DNA from: Streptomyces sp. NBC_01255
Lineage (GTDB): Bacteria > Actinomycetota > Actinomycetes > Streptomycetales > Streptomycetaceae
Direction: 5' to 3'
Assembly: GCF_036226445.1 (NCBI RefSeq)
Contig: NZ_CP108474.1
Span: 6,882,001 to 6,946,000 of the forward strand
DNA length: 64,000 nt
Part shown: one piece after another, positions 52,095 to 60,310 of the stretch
Position numbering within the stretch: the first letter of the stretch is position 1
How the letters are laid out: each line of letters begins with the position of its first letter
The notes under the pieces: model-generated
The model's database searches: none
Seen by the model: only the letters and a program-made list of their open reading frames with translations
Told to the model about the DNA's origin: nothing
Made by a program: the position numbers and the translations under genes

Positions 52095-53262
52095 GGCGCT
52101 CGAGCACCTTCCGCATCCGCTCCATGGCGCCGGCGAACACCTCGGGCTCGCGGGCCAGGGCCAGGCGGATGAAGCGCTCGCCCTTCTCCTTGGTGTTCCA
52201 GTAGAAGAAGGTGCCCGGCAGGACGTACACCTCCTCGTCGAAGAGGACGGCCTGGAGGCGGGTGGCGGTCAAGTGCTCCGCGGTGATCCGGAACCAGGCG
52301 ACGCTGGTGCCGACGACCGGCTCCTGGAACTCCAGGACGGTGCCGCTGAGCGCCGCGCGGGCGGCCTCGGCGTTGGTCGTGATGATGTCCCGCACCGAGG
52401 CGAAGCCGTCGGCAATGGAGTCCTCGACGTACTGCGTGACCATGTTGAGGACGAAGGGGGAGACGTTCAGGAGGACGCTGGTGTGGAGGTTGTAGACCTC
52501 CTCCTGGATGTCCTTGCTGGCGGTGATCATGGCGCACTTGGCGTCCTGGATCGGCCAGGTCTTCCCGGTGTCCTCCATGACCATGTACGTGACGCCGGAC
52601 TCCTCCAGGAGCCGGTAGATGTCGACCCGGCCGACGCCCTCGTCGCAGAGCGCGAAGGAGGCGAAGCAGAAGTCCATGACCAGGACCTTGTCGTGGTCCA
52701 CGCAGTAGCGGACGACCTCGCGGAAACCCTCCAGCTTCTCGGCGAGCAGCGTGAAGCCGGTGGGGTTGTTCGGGTCGACGAGGTAGAGGGCGTCCGCGTC
52801 GACCTGCTCGACGAGCCGGTCGTAGATGGCGTCCTTGTCGTGCAGCGCGGACTCCGCGAGCGGGGAGATCGGCACCTGCATGTTGCGCAGGAGGTCGACG
52901 AGGTTGTCGAAGCAGGGCTCCACCAGCTGCACGGACTTGCCGCGCTGCTTGAGGAACATGCCGGCCACCATGGTCGACACGCTGGCGGAGTACGACAGGA
53001 GCGTGCGGTCCATCGCCCGGGCGGTGGGCTGCTGGTGCAGGCGGAAGAACGCGTCCAGGAACTGGCGCTCGAAGTGAGCCTGCTGCTTCGACTCGGACTC
53101 GTGCCAGAGCTCGGGCAGCCGCTGGACGATCCTCTCCTGGGAGGCGGACTGCCGCTGGTGCGTGTGGGCGTCGGCAAGGTTGAACCGGGTCTTCAGCGCT
53201 TCGATCTCGTGCTGGGTGAGGTCGACGAAGGTGCTGACGTCTGCCTTGTCGGTCAACGACAT
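52084..53262 (-). CDS. rohP: PLP- and O2-dependent L-arginine oxidase/hydroxylase, RohP/MppP type
   Basis: 392 residues from ATG at 53262 (GGGAG upstream). Fold-type I aminotransferase-like enzyme that does not transaminate: MppP and RohP use O2 and PLP to convert L-Arg to 4-hydroxy-2-oxoarginine. PLP lysine K234 (EDTGKTWP), D197 (VLVMDFCF) and NNPTG at 165-169. The N-terminal helix has E19, D31 and H33 with the same spacing as the substrate-binding E15, D27 and H29 I recall for MppP ([12 protein letters not shown] against the MppP equivalent). First gene of the operon, with a long leader from about 53400. The arginine specificity is strongly supported; product fate is inferred from the downstream aldolase. 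Confidence 0.88.
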   Translation of the reverse strand: MSLTDKADVSTFVDLTQHEIEALKTRFNLADAHTHQRQSASQERIVQRLPELWHESESKQQAHFERQFLDAFFRLHQQPTARAMDRTLLSYSASVSTMVAGMFLKQRGKSVQLVEPCFDNLVDLLRNMQVPISPLAESALHDKDAIYDRLVEQVDADALYLVDPNNPTGFTLLAEKLEGFREVVRYCVDHDKVLVMDFCFASFALCDEGVGRVDIYRLLEESGVTYMVMEDTGKTWPIQDAKCAMITASKDIQEEVYNLHTSVLLNVSPFVLNMVTQYVEDSIADGFASVRDIITTNAEAARAALSGTVLEFQEPVVGTSVAWFRITAEHLTATRLQAVLFDEEVYVLPGTFFYWNTKEKGERFIRLALAREPEVFAGAMERMRKVLERHAG

Positions 53263-53294
53263 GAAGAACTCCCGCTGTCGATACGGATCTGCTT

Positions 53295-53306
53295 CCGGAA
53301 TTCCGG
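53295..53306. promoter_or_regulatory. 12-bp palindrome in the rohP leader
   Basis: CCGGAATTCCGG is a perfect 12-bp palindrome 33 bp upstream of the rohP-like start codon. AT-rich sequence (AATTAATAATTACC, about 53364-53377) further upstream may contain the promoter, but no clear -35/-10 pair is visible. Confidence 0.35.
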
Positions 53307-53391
53307 CGGCGGGAACGACTTTAGGAGCTTCGACCGGCCTTGCGAATAACGGCCGGGTCACGCAATTAATAATTACCGCGATGTTCTGCCG

Positions 53392-53447
53392 AGGAAAAAA
53401 GAAACGACGGTCAGGCATTCCGCGAAAGGGAATGCCTGACCGTCGTT
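53392..53447 (-). terminator. Intrinsic terminator of the DsbA/MBL/YdcZ operon
   Basis: Perfect 18-bp inverted repeat, arms 53403-53420 and 53430-53447, 9-nt loop. On the minus strand the stem is followed by TTTCTTTTTT (plus-strand A-run at about 53394-53402), a classic Rho-independent signal, rare in such clear form in Streptomyces. It closes the operon ending at 53482 and insulates the rohP-like promoter. Confidence 0.9.
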
Positions 53448-53481
53448 CCGAGGATTAGCCCCTGCTTGGCCGCGAATTCAA

Positions 53482-54228
53482 CTATTCGGTGGCGGCCCGC
53501 AGGAGGATGTCCTCGTACACCTTCGGGTCGTCCGACGCGATCACGGGCCAGCCGATGCCGTAGCCGCCTTCCCAGCCCACGTCGATGCCCGGATTGGCGT
53601 GGTCGGAGCCGTCGGACAGGAACAGGTGCGGGCTGCAGTTCACCCGGTCCGTACGGGACACGGAGGCGTGGTCCGAGAGCGTCCGGCGGGCCCGGCCGTC
53701 GTCCAGGGCCGCGCCGAGGGCGTCGACGTCGACCGCGCCGCTGTCCCGGGCCACGTCGAGGATCACCTTGCGGTGGCTGATGCAGCGAGACTCCGCCCAG
53801 AAGGCCCGGCGCAGCCCGAGGTCGAGCTGCTCCGAGGCGTGCAGGCTCTGCTCCTTCGCGGCGAGCACCGCCTCCAGGGCGGGCAGCGTCGTCGACGGAT
53901 AGAGCCAGTCCTTGGCCTGCCACAGCTGCCAGCCGGCGGCCGGCTCCAGGCTGGCCATCCGGGCGACCTCGCTGTCCGTGCCGGGGCGCGGGCTCGGAGC
54001 GTCGTTGAGGAGTTCCAGCGGGAAGGCGCGCAGGTCGAAGGAGACCTGCTCCGCGAGGCCCAGCCGGGCCCGGGTGGCGTGCAGGCGGTGGATGGCGATG
54101 TGCGCGAAGGAGCACCAGATGTCGGAGAAGACGGTGACGATTCCGCGGGGCGGGGTCAGGTCGACGGTGGCCGGGTCGAAGGCGGCCGGCGCGCGGGTGC
54201 TCGGGTCGGGGCTGGTCGGGTCGGACAT
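53482..54228 (-). CDS. DsbA-like thioredoxin-fold protein (FrnE/HCCA-isomerase class)
   Basis: 248 residues from ATG at 54228. Thioredoxin fold with a large helical insertion. The CXXC site is reduced to a single cysteine, DIWCSFAHIAIHRLH (about residue 39), as in 2-hydroxychromene-2-carboxylate isomerase/GST-kappa-like members. The probable cis-proline loop is NCSPHLFL. Could be a glutathione/mycothiol-type isomerase or a polyketide-tailoring FrnE-like protein; the reaction is unknown. Third gene of the YdcZ-MBL-DsbA operon. Confidence 0.82.
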   Translation of the reverse strand: MSDPTSPDPSTRAPAAFDPATVDLTPPRGIVTVFSDIWCSFAHIAIHRLHATRARLGLAEQVSFDLRAFPLELLNDAPSPRPGTDSEVARMASLEPAAGWQLWQAKDWLYPSTTLPALEAVLAAKEQSLHASEQLDLGLRRAFWAESRCISHRKVILDVARDSGAVDVDALGAALDDGRARRTLSDHASVSRTDRVNCSPHLFLSDGSDHANPGIDVGWEGGYGIGWPVIASDDPKVYEDILLRAATE

Positions 54229-54239
54229 GGTTCTCCTCG

Positions 54240-54277
54240 GTTCGGAAGCGGCCGGGCGGTTCGGAAGCGGCCGGGCG
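54240..54277. repeat. 19-bp tandem duplication
   Basis: The 19-bp unit GTTCGGAAGCGGCCGGGCG is present twice in direct contact (54240-54258 and 54259-54277), filling the gap between the MBL and DsbA-like genes, upstream of the DsbA ribosome-binding site. Confidence 0.8.
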
Positions 54278-54280
54278 GGC

Positions 54281-55081
54281 TCAGCCGGTGGGCATCTCGT
54301 GGGCGTCGAGCGCCGCCTCGAGGTCGAGGTCGGCGCCGGGGAGCCAGGCGGGCAGGGAGGGGATGCGGGCCATCGCCTCGAAGAGCCGCGGTACGGCGCC
54401 CTCGCGGACGGTCGGACCGTGGGCGCTGAGCAGCCGCGCGGGACGCAGGGCGGCCAGTTCGTGTACGGGCCGGAGGAACTTCGCCTCGTCGGCCAGCGCG
54501 GTCCACGGGGCTATGGCCCGGTTCAGGACGTCGAACCCGTGGAAGAATTCCGCCTCGTCGAGCTCGGCGAAGTCCTGGGTTATTTCCCCGACGACGGTCC
54601 CGAAGCTGTCGGAGCTGTACAGGGTGCCATCGGAATGGTCGAACACCGCAAGCGTCCCGGGTGAATCGAATGTGGGCGGCCGATGAAAACTCAGCTCCCG
54701 GTCGCCGATCTTCACACGGCTTCCCGGGTTCACCGTCACCACCCGGTCCTGCGGAATGCCGAACTCTTCGGATATTCGCGTGAGCGATATCGCGTTGGTC
54801 AGGACCTTCGCGCGCGGCGCGGCCTCCAGGAGGCGGGCCAGGGCGCCGGTGTGGTCGCGGTCGTCGTGGGTGACGACGATCCAGCGCAGATCGACCGGGT
54901 CGATCAGCGACCAGAGGGAGTCCAGGAAGCCCTCCCGGTCGACGGGCATGCCGGTGTCCACGAGGATCGGCCGGCCCGACCGTAAGAGGAAGGCGTTGAC
55001 CGGCTGGTCGCCCAGGTCCGGTATGGGCAGCGCCGAGGGGAGGACGTGGATGTCCGGCCCTGCGGTGTAGGTGGCTTTCAC
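54281..55081 (-). CDS. Metallo-beta-lactamase-fold protein, flavodiiron-like
   Basis: 266 residues. MBL motif THDDRDHTG gives H72, D74, D76 and H77; later ligands are D158 (LYSSDSFG) and H221 (LLSAHGPT). The overall sequence is closest to the ODP/flavodiiron (FprA) class, with HxDxDH instead of HxExDH. The position where those enzymes carry another His reads FDSPGT, so that ligand may be missing or changed. There is no flavodoxin domain. Possible oxygen or nitro-compound chemistry is speculation. Middle gene of the operon between a YdcZ transporter and the DsbA-like protein. Confidence 0.82.
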   Translation of the reverse strand: MKATYTAGPDIHVLPSALPIPDLGDQPVNAFLLRSGRPILVDTGMPVDREGFLDSLWSLIDPVDLRWIVVTHDDRDHTGALARLLEAAPRAKVLTNAISLTRISEEFGIPQDRVVTVNPGSRVKIGDRELSFHRPPTFDSPGTLAVFDHSDGTLYSSDSFGTVVGEITQDFAELDEAEFFHGFDVLNRAIAPWTALADEAKFLRPVHELAALRPARLLSAHGPTVREGAVPRLFEAMARIPSLPAWLPGADLDLEAALDAHEMPTG

Positions 55082-55139
55082 GGCACATCCCTCGGTCGGA
55101 GAGTCGGGCGGGGAGCGAGTGGGAGCGAGTCGGAGCGCG

Positions 55140-56078
55140 TCAGACGAGCTGGATGGTCAGGGAGCCGGCGATCAGCAGGACGAGGCCCAGGGCGCGCGGC
55201 TTCGTCAGCGAGCGCTGCGGCAGCTTGAACAGGCCCTTGTGGTCGATCAGCGCCGAGGTGAGCTGCTGCCCCGTCACGGTCAGCGCGATGGTCACCGCCG
55301 CGCCGATGGTCGGCATGAGCAGGAAGGTCCCGGTGACGTACGCGGCGGCGCAGGCGCCACCGAGCCAGCCCCACCAGGGCATCTTCTTCAGCGGGGCGAT
55401 CTTCGGCTTCGGCGTGCGACGGGTCGCGTAGAGCACGAGCAGGACGACGGCGATCGTGAACGTCGCCACGGCGAAGCTGATCACGGCGACGGTGATGGGC
55501 TCCTTCAGCTGGGCGCGGAGCTGGGCGTTGACCGCGCCCTGCACCGGCAGGACGGCTCCGGCGAGGACACCGAGGGCGAGCCAGCCGGTGCGCCCGGCGC
55601 TCGACATCCGGGGGGCGCCGGGAGGGGCCGACGCCTTCATGCCCCGGATGATCACGACGATGCCCGCGAGGACGGCGAGGGCGCCGATGACGATCCCGGC
55701 GCTGAGCTCCTGCTGCTCGAGACCCAGGAGCCCGAAGAGGTCGAGGGCGAGCGAGGCGAACATCTGGCCGGTCACGAAGAGTCCGACGGCGGCGAGGGCG
55801 CCGAGCCGGGGGAACAGCAGGATGCCGCTGGTGATGTAGAGCGGACTGGCCAGCCCGCCGAGCAGCTGCCAGGCCTCCACGTCGGGCAGTTTGCCGAGTG
55901 CGCCGAGCGCTCCGGCCGCCACCGCGAGCACGGTGAGCAGCCCGGTCGCGACGCCGAGCTGGATGGTCGAGGCGCCGTACGGGGTGCCGACGGCGGAGTT
56001 CAGCTGGAGGTTCACCGAGGCCTGGACGGCCAGGAGGCAGCCGACCAGCAGGGCCGCGGCGAGGAGCGCGGTGTGCAT
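55140..56078 (-). CDS. YdcZ/DUF606 (DMT superfamily) transporter, duplicated
   Basis: 312 residues from ATG at 56078. Ten membrane helices as two DUF606 repeats: LLVGCLLAVQASVNLQLN in the first half and VLAGAVLPVQGAVNAQLRAQL in the second. This family is found with efflux of small metabolites. First gene of the operon and directly behind two TetR operators, a typical repressor-controlled exporter. Confidence 0.9.
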   Translation of the reverse strand: MHTALLAAALLVGCLLAVQASVNLQLNSAVGTPYGASTIQLGVATGLLTVLAVAAGALGALGKLPDVEAWQLLGGLASPLYITSGILLFPRLGALAAVGLFVTGQMFASLALDLFGLLGLEQQELSAGIVIGALAVLAGIVVIIRGMKASAPPGAPRMSSAGRTGWLALGVLAGAVLPVQGAVNAQLRAQLKEPITVAVISFAVATFTIAVVLLVLYATRRTPKPKIAPLKKMPWWGWLGGACAAAYVTGTFLLMPTIGAAVTIALTVTGQQLTSALIDHKGLFKLPQRSLTKPRALGLVLLIAGSLTIQLV

Positions 56079-56109
56079 CTGGATCTCCCTGGGGCGGGAT
56101 GACGAGCGG

Positions 56110-56175
56110 ATAAGTGGACGCTGAGTCCGTTTAGCATGCCATGCAACAACCCAAGCGGACAAGGTGTCCACTTAT
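56110..56175. promoter_or_regulatory. Two inverted copies of a TetR operator
   Basis: Pattern ATAAGTGGAC-N5-GTCCGYTT. Copy 1 spans 56110-56132; copy 2 (56153-56175) is the same sequence in opposite orientation. Each copy has the inner palindrome GTGGAC/GTCCGY-like arms. They lie between the divergent ydcZ-like and tetR genes, so binding would control both. Confidence 0.75.
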
Positions 56176-56200
56176 TGTGTGGGGAAGTAAGGTCTGGTCC

Positions 56201-56869
56201 ATGAGCGACGACGAGCAGCGAGGTCGTGGAGCCTCCTCCGTGCACCGGGTCGGCGGGCTCCTCGGCGATCTTCAGGCGGCGGACGAACAGCCGGTCGCGC
56301 CGCGCAGACGCGCGGACGCGGAGCGGAACCGCGCCCAGATCCTGGCCGCCGCCGAGCAGCTCTTCGCCGAGCAGGACCCCCGGTCGGTCACCATGGACCG
56401 GATCGCCAAGGCGGCCGGCGTGGGCCGTGCCACGCTCTACCGGAGCTTCCCCGACCCGTCCTCCGTGGCCGTCGCGCTCCTCGACGAGCACGAGCGCCTG
56501 CTCCAGGGCCAGCTGATCTACGGACCGCCGCCGCTCGGTCCCGGCGCACCCGCGGGAGAGCGGCTCGCGGCGTTCTATCTCGCCATGCTCGACCTGCTGG
56601 AGCGTCATCTGCCGCTGGCGCTGGGGGCGGAGACCGGGCCCGCGCGCTTCAGGACGGGCGCGTACGGATTCTGGCGCGTGCACGTCCGCACGCTGCTCGT
56701 CGATCACGGGGTGGAGGATCCGGATCCGATGATCGACATCGCGCTCAGCCCGCTGGCGCCGGAGCTCTTGCAGTTCCAGCGGCACGAACTCGGCCTGTCG
56801 ACCGAGCGCATCGGCCGCTCGCTGACGGCCTTCGCCCGCCAGCTGCTGCGCTCCGGGAGCGGGAACTGA
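56201..56869 (+). CDS. TetR family repressor of the YdcZ/MBL/DsbA operon
   Basis: 222 residues from ATG at 56201 with GGGGAAG upstream. The HTH is at about 45-92 (RAQILAAAEQLFAEQDPRSVTMDRIAKAAGVGRATLYRSFPD, in parts), preceded by an unusually long charged N-terminus of about 40 residues. The C-terminal domain is of the TetR_C class without known ligand. Divergent from the transporter gene with two operator copies between them. Confidence 0.92.
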   Translation: MSDDEQRGRGASSVHRVGGLLGDLQAADEQPVAPRRRADAERNRAQILAAAEQLFAEQDPRSVTMDRIAKAAGVGRATLYRSFPDPSSVAVALLDEHERLLQGQLIYGPPPLGPGAPAGERLAAFYLAMLDLLERHLPLALGAETGPARFRTGAYGFWRVHVRTLLVDHGVEDPDPMIDIALSPLAPELLQFQRHELGLSTERIGRSLTAFARQLLRSGSGN

Positions 56870-56897
56870 CGGTGTGGCGGTCTGGCGGTGTGGCGGG

Positions 56898-57677
56898 CTA
56901 CGGCGCCACGGGCGAGGTGCCGGGCTCCTGAGCCGAAGGCGCGGCGGGCGTCGCGGTGGTGGCCGGAGCGGGTGCCGGGAACGTGGTCGTGGCGATGGAC
57001 TTGACGGCCGCCCCCGTGCCCCGGGGGCGCCGGGCCGCCGGGTGGACGAGACCCGGCAGGATCAACTCCCAGATGCGGCGGAGGCGTTCCTCGGCCGGGC
57101 CGAGGATGGCGCCGGTCCCGGCCGGCGGCCAGGTCTCGTCGTCGGCCGCCGTGTTCGGCGAGCGCATCTCCAGCTCCACGCCGGTGATCACGTAGCCGAT
57201 CAGGGCCGCCACCGCCGTCGCGTCCACTCCGGGGCGTAACGCCTGCTCCGCGGCGGCGTACCGGGCGAGCCGGGCGACCTCGCGGCGCCAGGGGCACTCC
57301 CCGGACGGCGCGTGGCCGGTGCCGCCCAGCTCGCGGGCCAGCCGCTCGCCCGCCCGTGCCGCGTGGTCGGTCTCGAAGAGCCGGATCAGCGCGTGCGTGG
57401 TGAGCACCAGCTTGTCGATCGAGGTGCCGCCCACGCCCTCCGTGGACAGACAGGCCGACTCGACCGCGGTCCGGGTGACCGCCCTGGCCCGCCCCCGTAC
57501 GGCGGTCGCCAGGTCCGCCTTCGTCGCGAAGTGGAAGACGAGGGCGCCGGTGGTCACCCGGGCCGTGCCCGCGATCCTGGCGAGCGAAGCGCGCTCGTAA
57601 CCGAGTCCGTCGAAGACCCGCGCCGCCGCCGACAGGATCTCCTGTCTCGTCCGTTCCGCCCTCTGCTGAATCGCCAT
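56898..57677 (-). CDS. ScbR/ArpA-like autoregulator-receptor family protein
   Basis: 259 residues from ATG at 57677 (GGGGGAG just upstream); an in-frame ATG at 57695 is an alternative. TetR-type HTH at 8-55 (QQRAERTRQEILSAAARVFDGLGYERASLARIAG, in parts; TTGALVFHFATKADL) with the N-terminal wording and the FHF-K motif typical of gamma-butyrolactone receptors. The C-terminal domain is shorter in conserved features and the last 45 residues are Pro/Ala/Thr-rich. No afsA-type synthase gene is adjacent, so it may be a pseudo-receptor binding antibiotics or other signals. Confidence 0.82.
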   Translation of the reverse strand: MAIQQRAERTRQEILSAAARVFDGLGYERASLARIAGTARVTTGALVFHFATKADLATAVRGRARAVTRTAVESACLSTEGVGGTSIDKLVLTTHALIRLFETDHAARAGERLARELGGTGHAPSGECPWRREVARLARYAAAEQALRPGVDATAVAALIGYVITGVELEMRSPNTAADDETWPPAGTGAILGPAEERLRRIWELILPGLVHPAARRPRGTGAAVKSIATTTFPAPAPATTATPAAPSAQEPGTSPVAP

Positions 57678-57891
57678 GAGCTCCCCCGTGGACATACGAG
57701 AAGGTGCCAGAACGTGATGATCCGGCTCGCGTCTGTGACGGTCTCGAAACTATCCGGCCGGGCGGCGGTGAAACGTGGCGTCCGGCCCCTCAGGCCGGAA
57801 ACGGAGCTTGACGGGCGTCCCCCTTCCTGGTCGCGGGCCGGTACGGACCGGGACCCGCCCGCGAAGTGACCGGAACCATGGCTGTCACCTG

Positions 57892-58809
57892 TCAGGTGGA
57901 TTCGGCCGTTCCGGGGACGGTGGCCGTCCGCGGACGCGAGCGGGACACGGCCACACCCGCCAGACAGAGCGCGCCCCCGGCGAGCGTGAGCGCTCCGGGC
58001 AGTTCGCCGAGGAAGAGCCAGGCGAGGAGGACGACGAGGGCGGGTACGGCGTACGTCGTCGCGCCCATCCGCCCCGCGGTCGTACGGGCCAGGGCGTACG
58101 CCCACGTGGTGAAGGCGAGCGCGGTCGGGAACACGCCCAGGTAGAGCATGTTCAGGGTCGCCGACAGCGGGGCCCGGCCCGCCTCCTCGACCAGCTGCCC
58201 GGCGAACGGCAGACAGGCCACCGCGCCCACCAGGCAGCCGAAGGTCGTCACCTGGAGCGCGCTGCCGTGCGCGAGCGCCGGCTTCTGGGCCACGACCCCG
58301 CCCGCGTACGCCGCCGCCGCGACCAGGCAGAGCACCACCCCGAGCACCGAGGCGTGCGCGCCGGAGCCGGAGTCGCTCGACATGGAGAGGCCCACGGCCA
58401 CCGCGCCCGCGAAGGAGACGGCCATGCCCGCGACCAGCCGGGGCGGCAGCGACTCCTTCAGGAACCTCGCGCCGAGCAGGGCGATGAGGATCGGTCCGAC
58501 GTTCACGACCATCGCCGCCGTTCCCGCGTCGACCTCCTGCTCGCCCCAGTTGAGGACCACCATGTAGACGCCGAACCAGAGCAGCCCCGAGATCAGGATC
58601 CCGCGCCAGGCCGCCCGGGGAGGCAGCCCCTCGCGCCGGATCAGGAGGACGCAGCCGAGGACCAGGGCCCCGGCGAGGAGCCGCCCGAGGGCGAGGGCGC
58701 CGGGGGAGTAGGCCTCCCCGGCGCTGCGGATGGAGACGAAGGCGGAGGCCCACAGGACGACGGTGACACCGGCGGCGGCGAGCGCGAGGCGAGAGGTTCG
58801 GTTCTGCAT
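57892..58809 (-). CDS. EamA/DMT family transporter
   Basis: 305 residues from ATG at 58809. Ten membrane segments in two EamA repeats (WASAFVSIRSAGEAYSPGALALGR at the start; GMAVSFAGAVAVGLS at the end of repeat one; LLAWLFLGELPGALTLAGGALCLAG in repeat two). Likely exporter of amino acids or small metabolites; substrate unknown. Monocistronic. Confidence 0.92.
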   Translation of the reverse strand: MQNRTSRLALAAAGVTVVLWASAFVSIRSAGEAYSPGALALGRLLAGALVLGCVLLIRREGLPPRAAWRGILISGLLWFGVYMVVLNWGEQEVDAGTAAMVVNVGPILIALLGARFLKESLPPRLVAGMAVSFAGAVAVGLSMSSDSGSGAHASVLGVVLCLVAAAAYAGGVVAQKPALAHGSALQVTTFGCLVGAVACLPFAGQLVEEAGRAPLSATLNMLYLGVFPTALAFTTWAYALARTTAGRMGATTYAVPALVVLLAWLFLGELPGALTLAGGALCLAGVAVSRSRPRTATVPGTAEST

Positions 58810-58889
58810 GGCCCGACCGTAGGGCGCGGACGGTTCGGCGTTCACCGCAATATCGCGGCGCGGACGGTCGAGAGGCCGGCGGGGCGGGG

Positions 58890-59585
58890 TCAGTGCAGGG
58901 AGGCCGGGGCGATGCCCAGCGTCTCGTGCAGCGCGGCCTCGCCCTCCGCCGTCACCTTCACGGCCCGCTCGGACCCGATCCGCACACACCACCCGGTGGC
59001 CAGCGCGTGCCGGCAGAGCGCGGCGCCCGCGGTCCCCGCGAGGTGCGGCCTGCGTTCGGTCCAGTCGAGACAGCCGCGCGCGACGGGCCGCCGCCCCTTG
59101 CGTACGAGGGGGAGGCCCAGCTCCTCGAACCACGCCACGCCCCGGTCGGTGAGCGCGAACCCGGTGTCCTGGCGCAGCAGTCCGCGCACGGTCATCGCCT
59201 CGGTGATCACGATGCCGAGCCGCCCGGCGAGGTGGTCGTAGCAGGTGCGCCCCCGGGCCATCGCCCGTCCGGCGCTCACGGCCCGAAGCGAGCCGGGCGG
59301 CGCGGCCGGCGCGGGCTCCGAGCGGCTCGCCAGGTTCTCGACGAGATGCGCGATCCCGGGGTCGGCCAGGCGGACGTACCGGTGCCTGCCCTGCCGTTCC
59401 TCCGCGAGTACCCCGCCCGCGACGAGCTTTCCGAGGTGCTCGCTGGCGGTGGACGGCGCGACGCCCGCGTGGCGGGCGAGCTCCCCGGCGGTCCAGGCCC
59501 GTCCGTCGAGCAGGGCGAGCAGGAACGTGGCGCGGCTCTCGTCCGCGAAGAGCGCCGCGAGCGCGGCGAGATCACTGGCTGCCAT
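58890..59585 (-). CDS. ArsR-type winged-helix regulator
   Basis: 231 residues from ATG at 59585. The N-terminal HTH (about 5-85) has LFADESRATFLLALLDGRAWTAGELARHAGVAPSTASEHLGKLV (in parts). The longer C-terminal half contains CYDHLAGRLG and a second winged region (GFALTDRGVAWFEEL), the layout of large ArsR proteins that sense small molecules, not metals. Follows the tetR gene with only 18 bp between, so probably co-transcribed. Confidence 0.9.
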   Translation of the reverse strand: MAASDLAALAALFADESRATFLLALLDGRAWTAGELARHAGVAPSTASEHLGKLVAGGVLAEERQGRHRYVRLADPGIAHLVENLASRSEPAPAAPPGSLRAVSAGRAMARGRTCYDHLAGRLGIVITEAMTVRGLLRQDTGFALTDRGVAWFEELGLPLVRKGRRPVARGCLDWTERRPHLAGTAGAALCRHALATGWCVRIGSERAVKVTAEGEAALHETLGIAPASLH

Positions 59586-59603
59586 GGCCCCAGGGTCCCG
59601 CAC

Positions 59604-60284
59604 TCACCGTTCGGCGGGCGCCGAACCGTCGCCCGCTTCCCCGGGCGTCACCAGGGACCCGTACTGGATGAGCAGTCCGTCGAGCAGCGCCCGCAGCCCC
59701 GTGTCGAAGGCGCGCTCGTCGACCTTCTGGCGGTGCTCGGCCAGGAGGTGGGCCTGGCCGAGATGGGGGTAGTCGGCCGGGTCGTAGGCCGTCTCGTCGT
59801 CGACGAAGCCGCGGGCGAAGGAGCCGAGGGCGGAGCCGGTGACGAAGTACCGCATCAGCGCGCCGATCGAGGTGGCCTGGGCCGGGGGCCAGCCCGCCCG
59901 GACCATCGCGCCGAACACGGCGTCGGCGACGCGCAGGCCCGCGGGGCGGCGGCCGGGGCCCTGGGCGAGGACGGGGACGACGTGCGGGTGGTCGGCGAGC
60001 GCCGCGCGGTAGGAGACCGCCCAGTCGTGCAGTGCGGTGCTCCAGTCGCGGCCGTCGGTCTCCGCGAACATCGACAGGTCGATCTTCGCGCTCACCGCGT
60101 CCGCGACCGCGTCGAGGATCTCGTCCTTCGTCCGGAAGTGGTTGTAGAGCGAGGGGCCGCTCACCCCGAGTTCGGCCGCGAGCCGCCGGGTGGAGAGCGC
60201 GGCGAGTCCCTCCGCGTCCACGAGCGCACCCGCCGTCTCCACGATGCGGTCTCGGCTGAGCAGGGGCTTGCGCGGTCGGGCCAT
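59604..60284 (-). CDS. TetR family regulator (TetR/AcrR-C type)
   Basis: 226 residues from ATG at 60284. HTH at about 10-55 (SRDRIVETAGALVDAEGLAALSTRRLAAELGVSGPSLYNHFRTKDE, in parts). C-terminal TetR_C_1-like domain. Divergent from an acyl-CoA dehydrogenase gene with 70 bp between, so a regulator of that gene is likely. Confidence 0.92.
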   Translation of the reverse strand: MARPRKPLLSRDRIVETAGALVDAEGLAALSTRRLAAELGVSGPSLYNHFRTKDEILDAVADAVSAKIDLSMFAETDGRDWSTALHDWAVSYRAALADHPHVVPVLAQGPGRRPAGLRVADAVFGAMVRAGWPPAQATSIGALMRYFVTGSALGSFARGFVDDETAYDPADYPHLGQAHLLAEHRQKVDERAFDTGLRALLDGLLIQYGSLVTPGEAGDGSAPAER

Positions 60285-60310
60285 GGCGCACATAGTAGGC
60301 CCGCACAACA

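Noticed and set aside
57735..57775. Sequence CTATCCGGCCGG near the ScbR-like gene considered as an autoregulatory element
   Set aside because: Only a loose match to one half of the ARE consensus; could be chance in GC-rich DNA.
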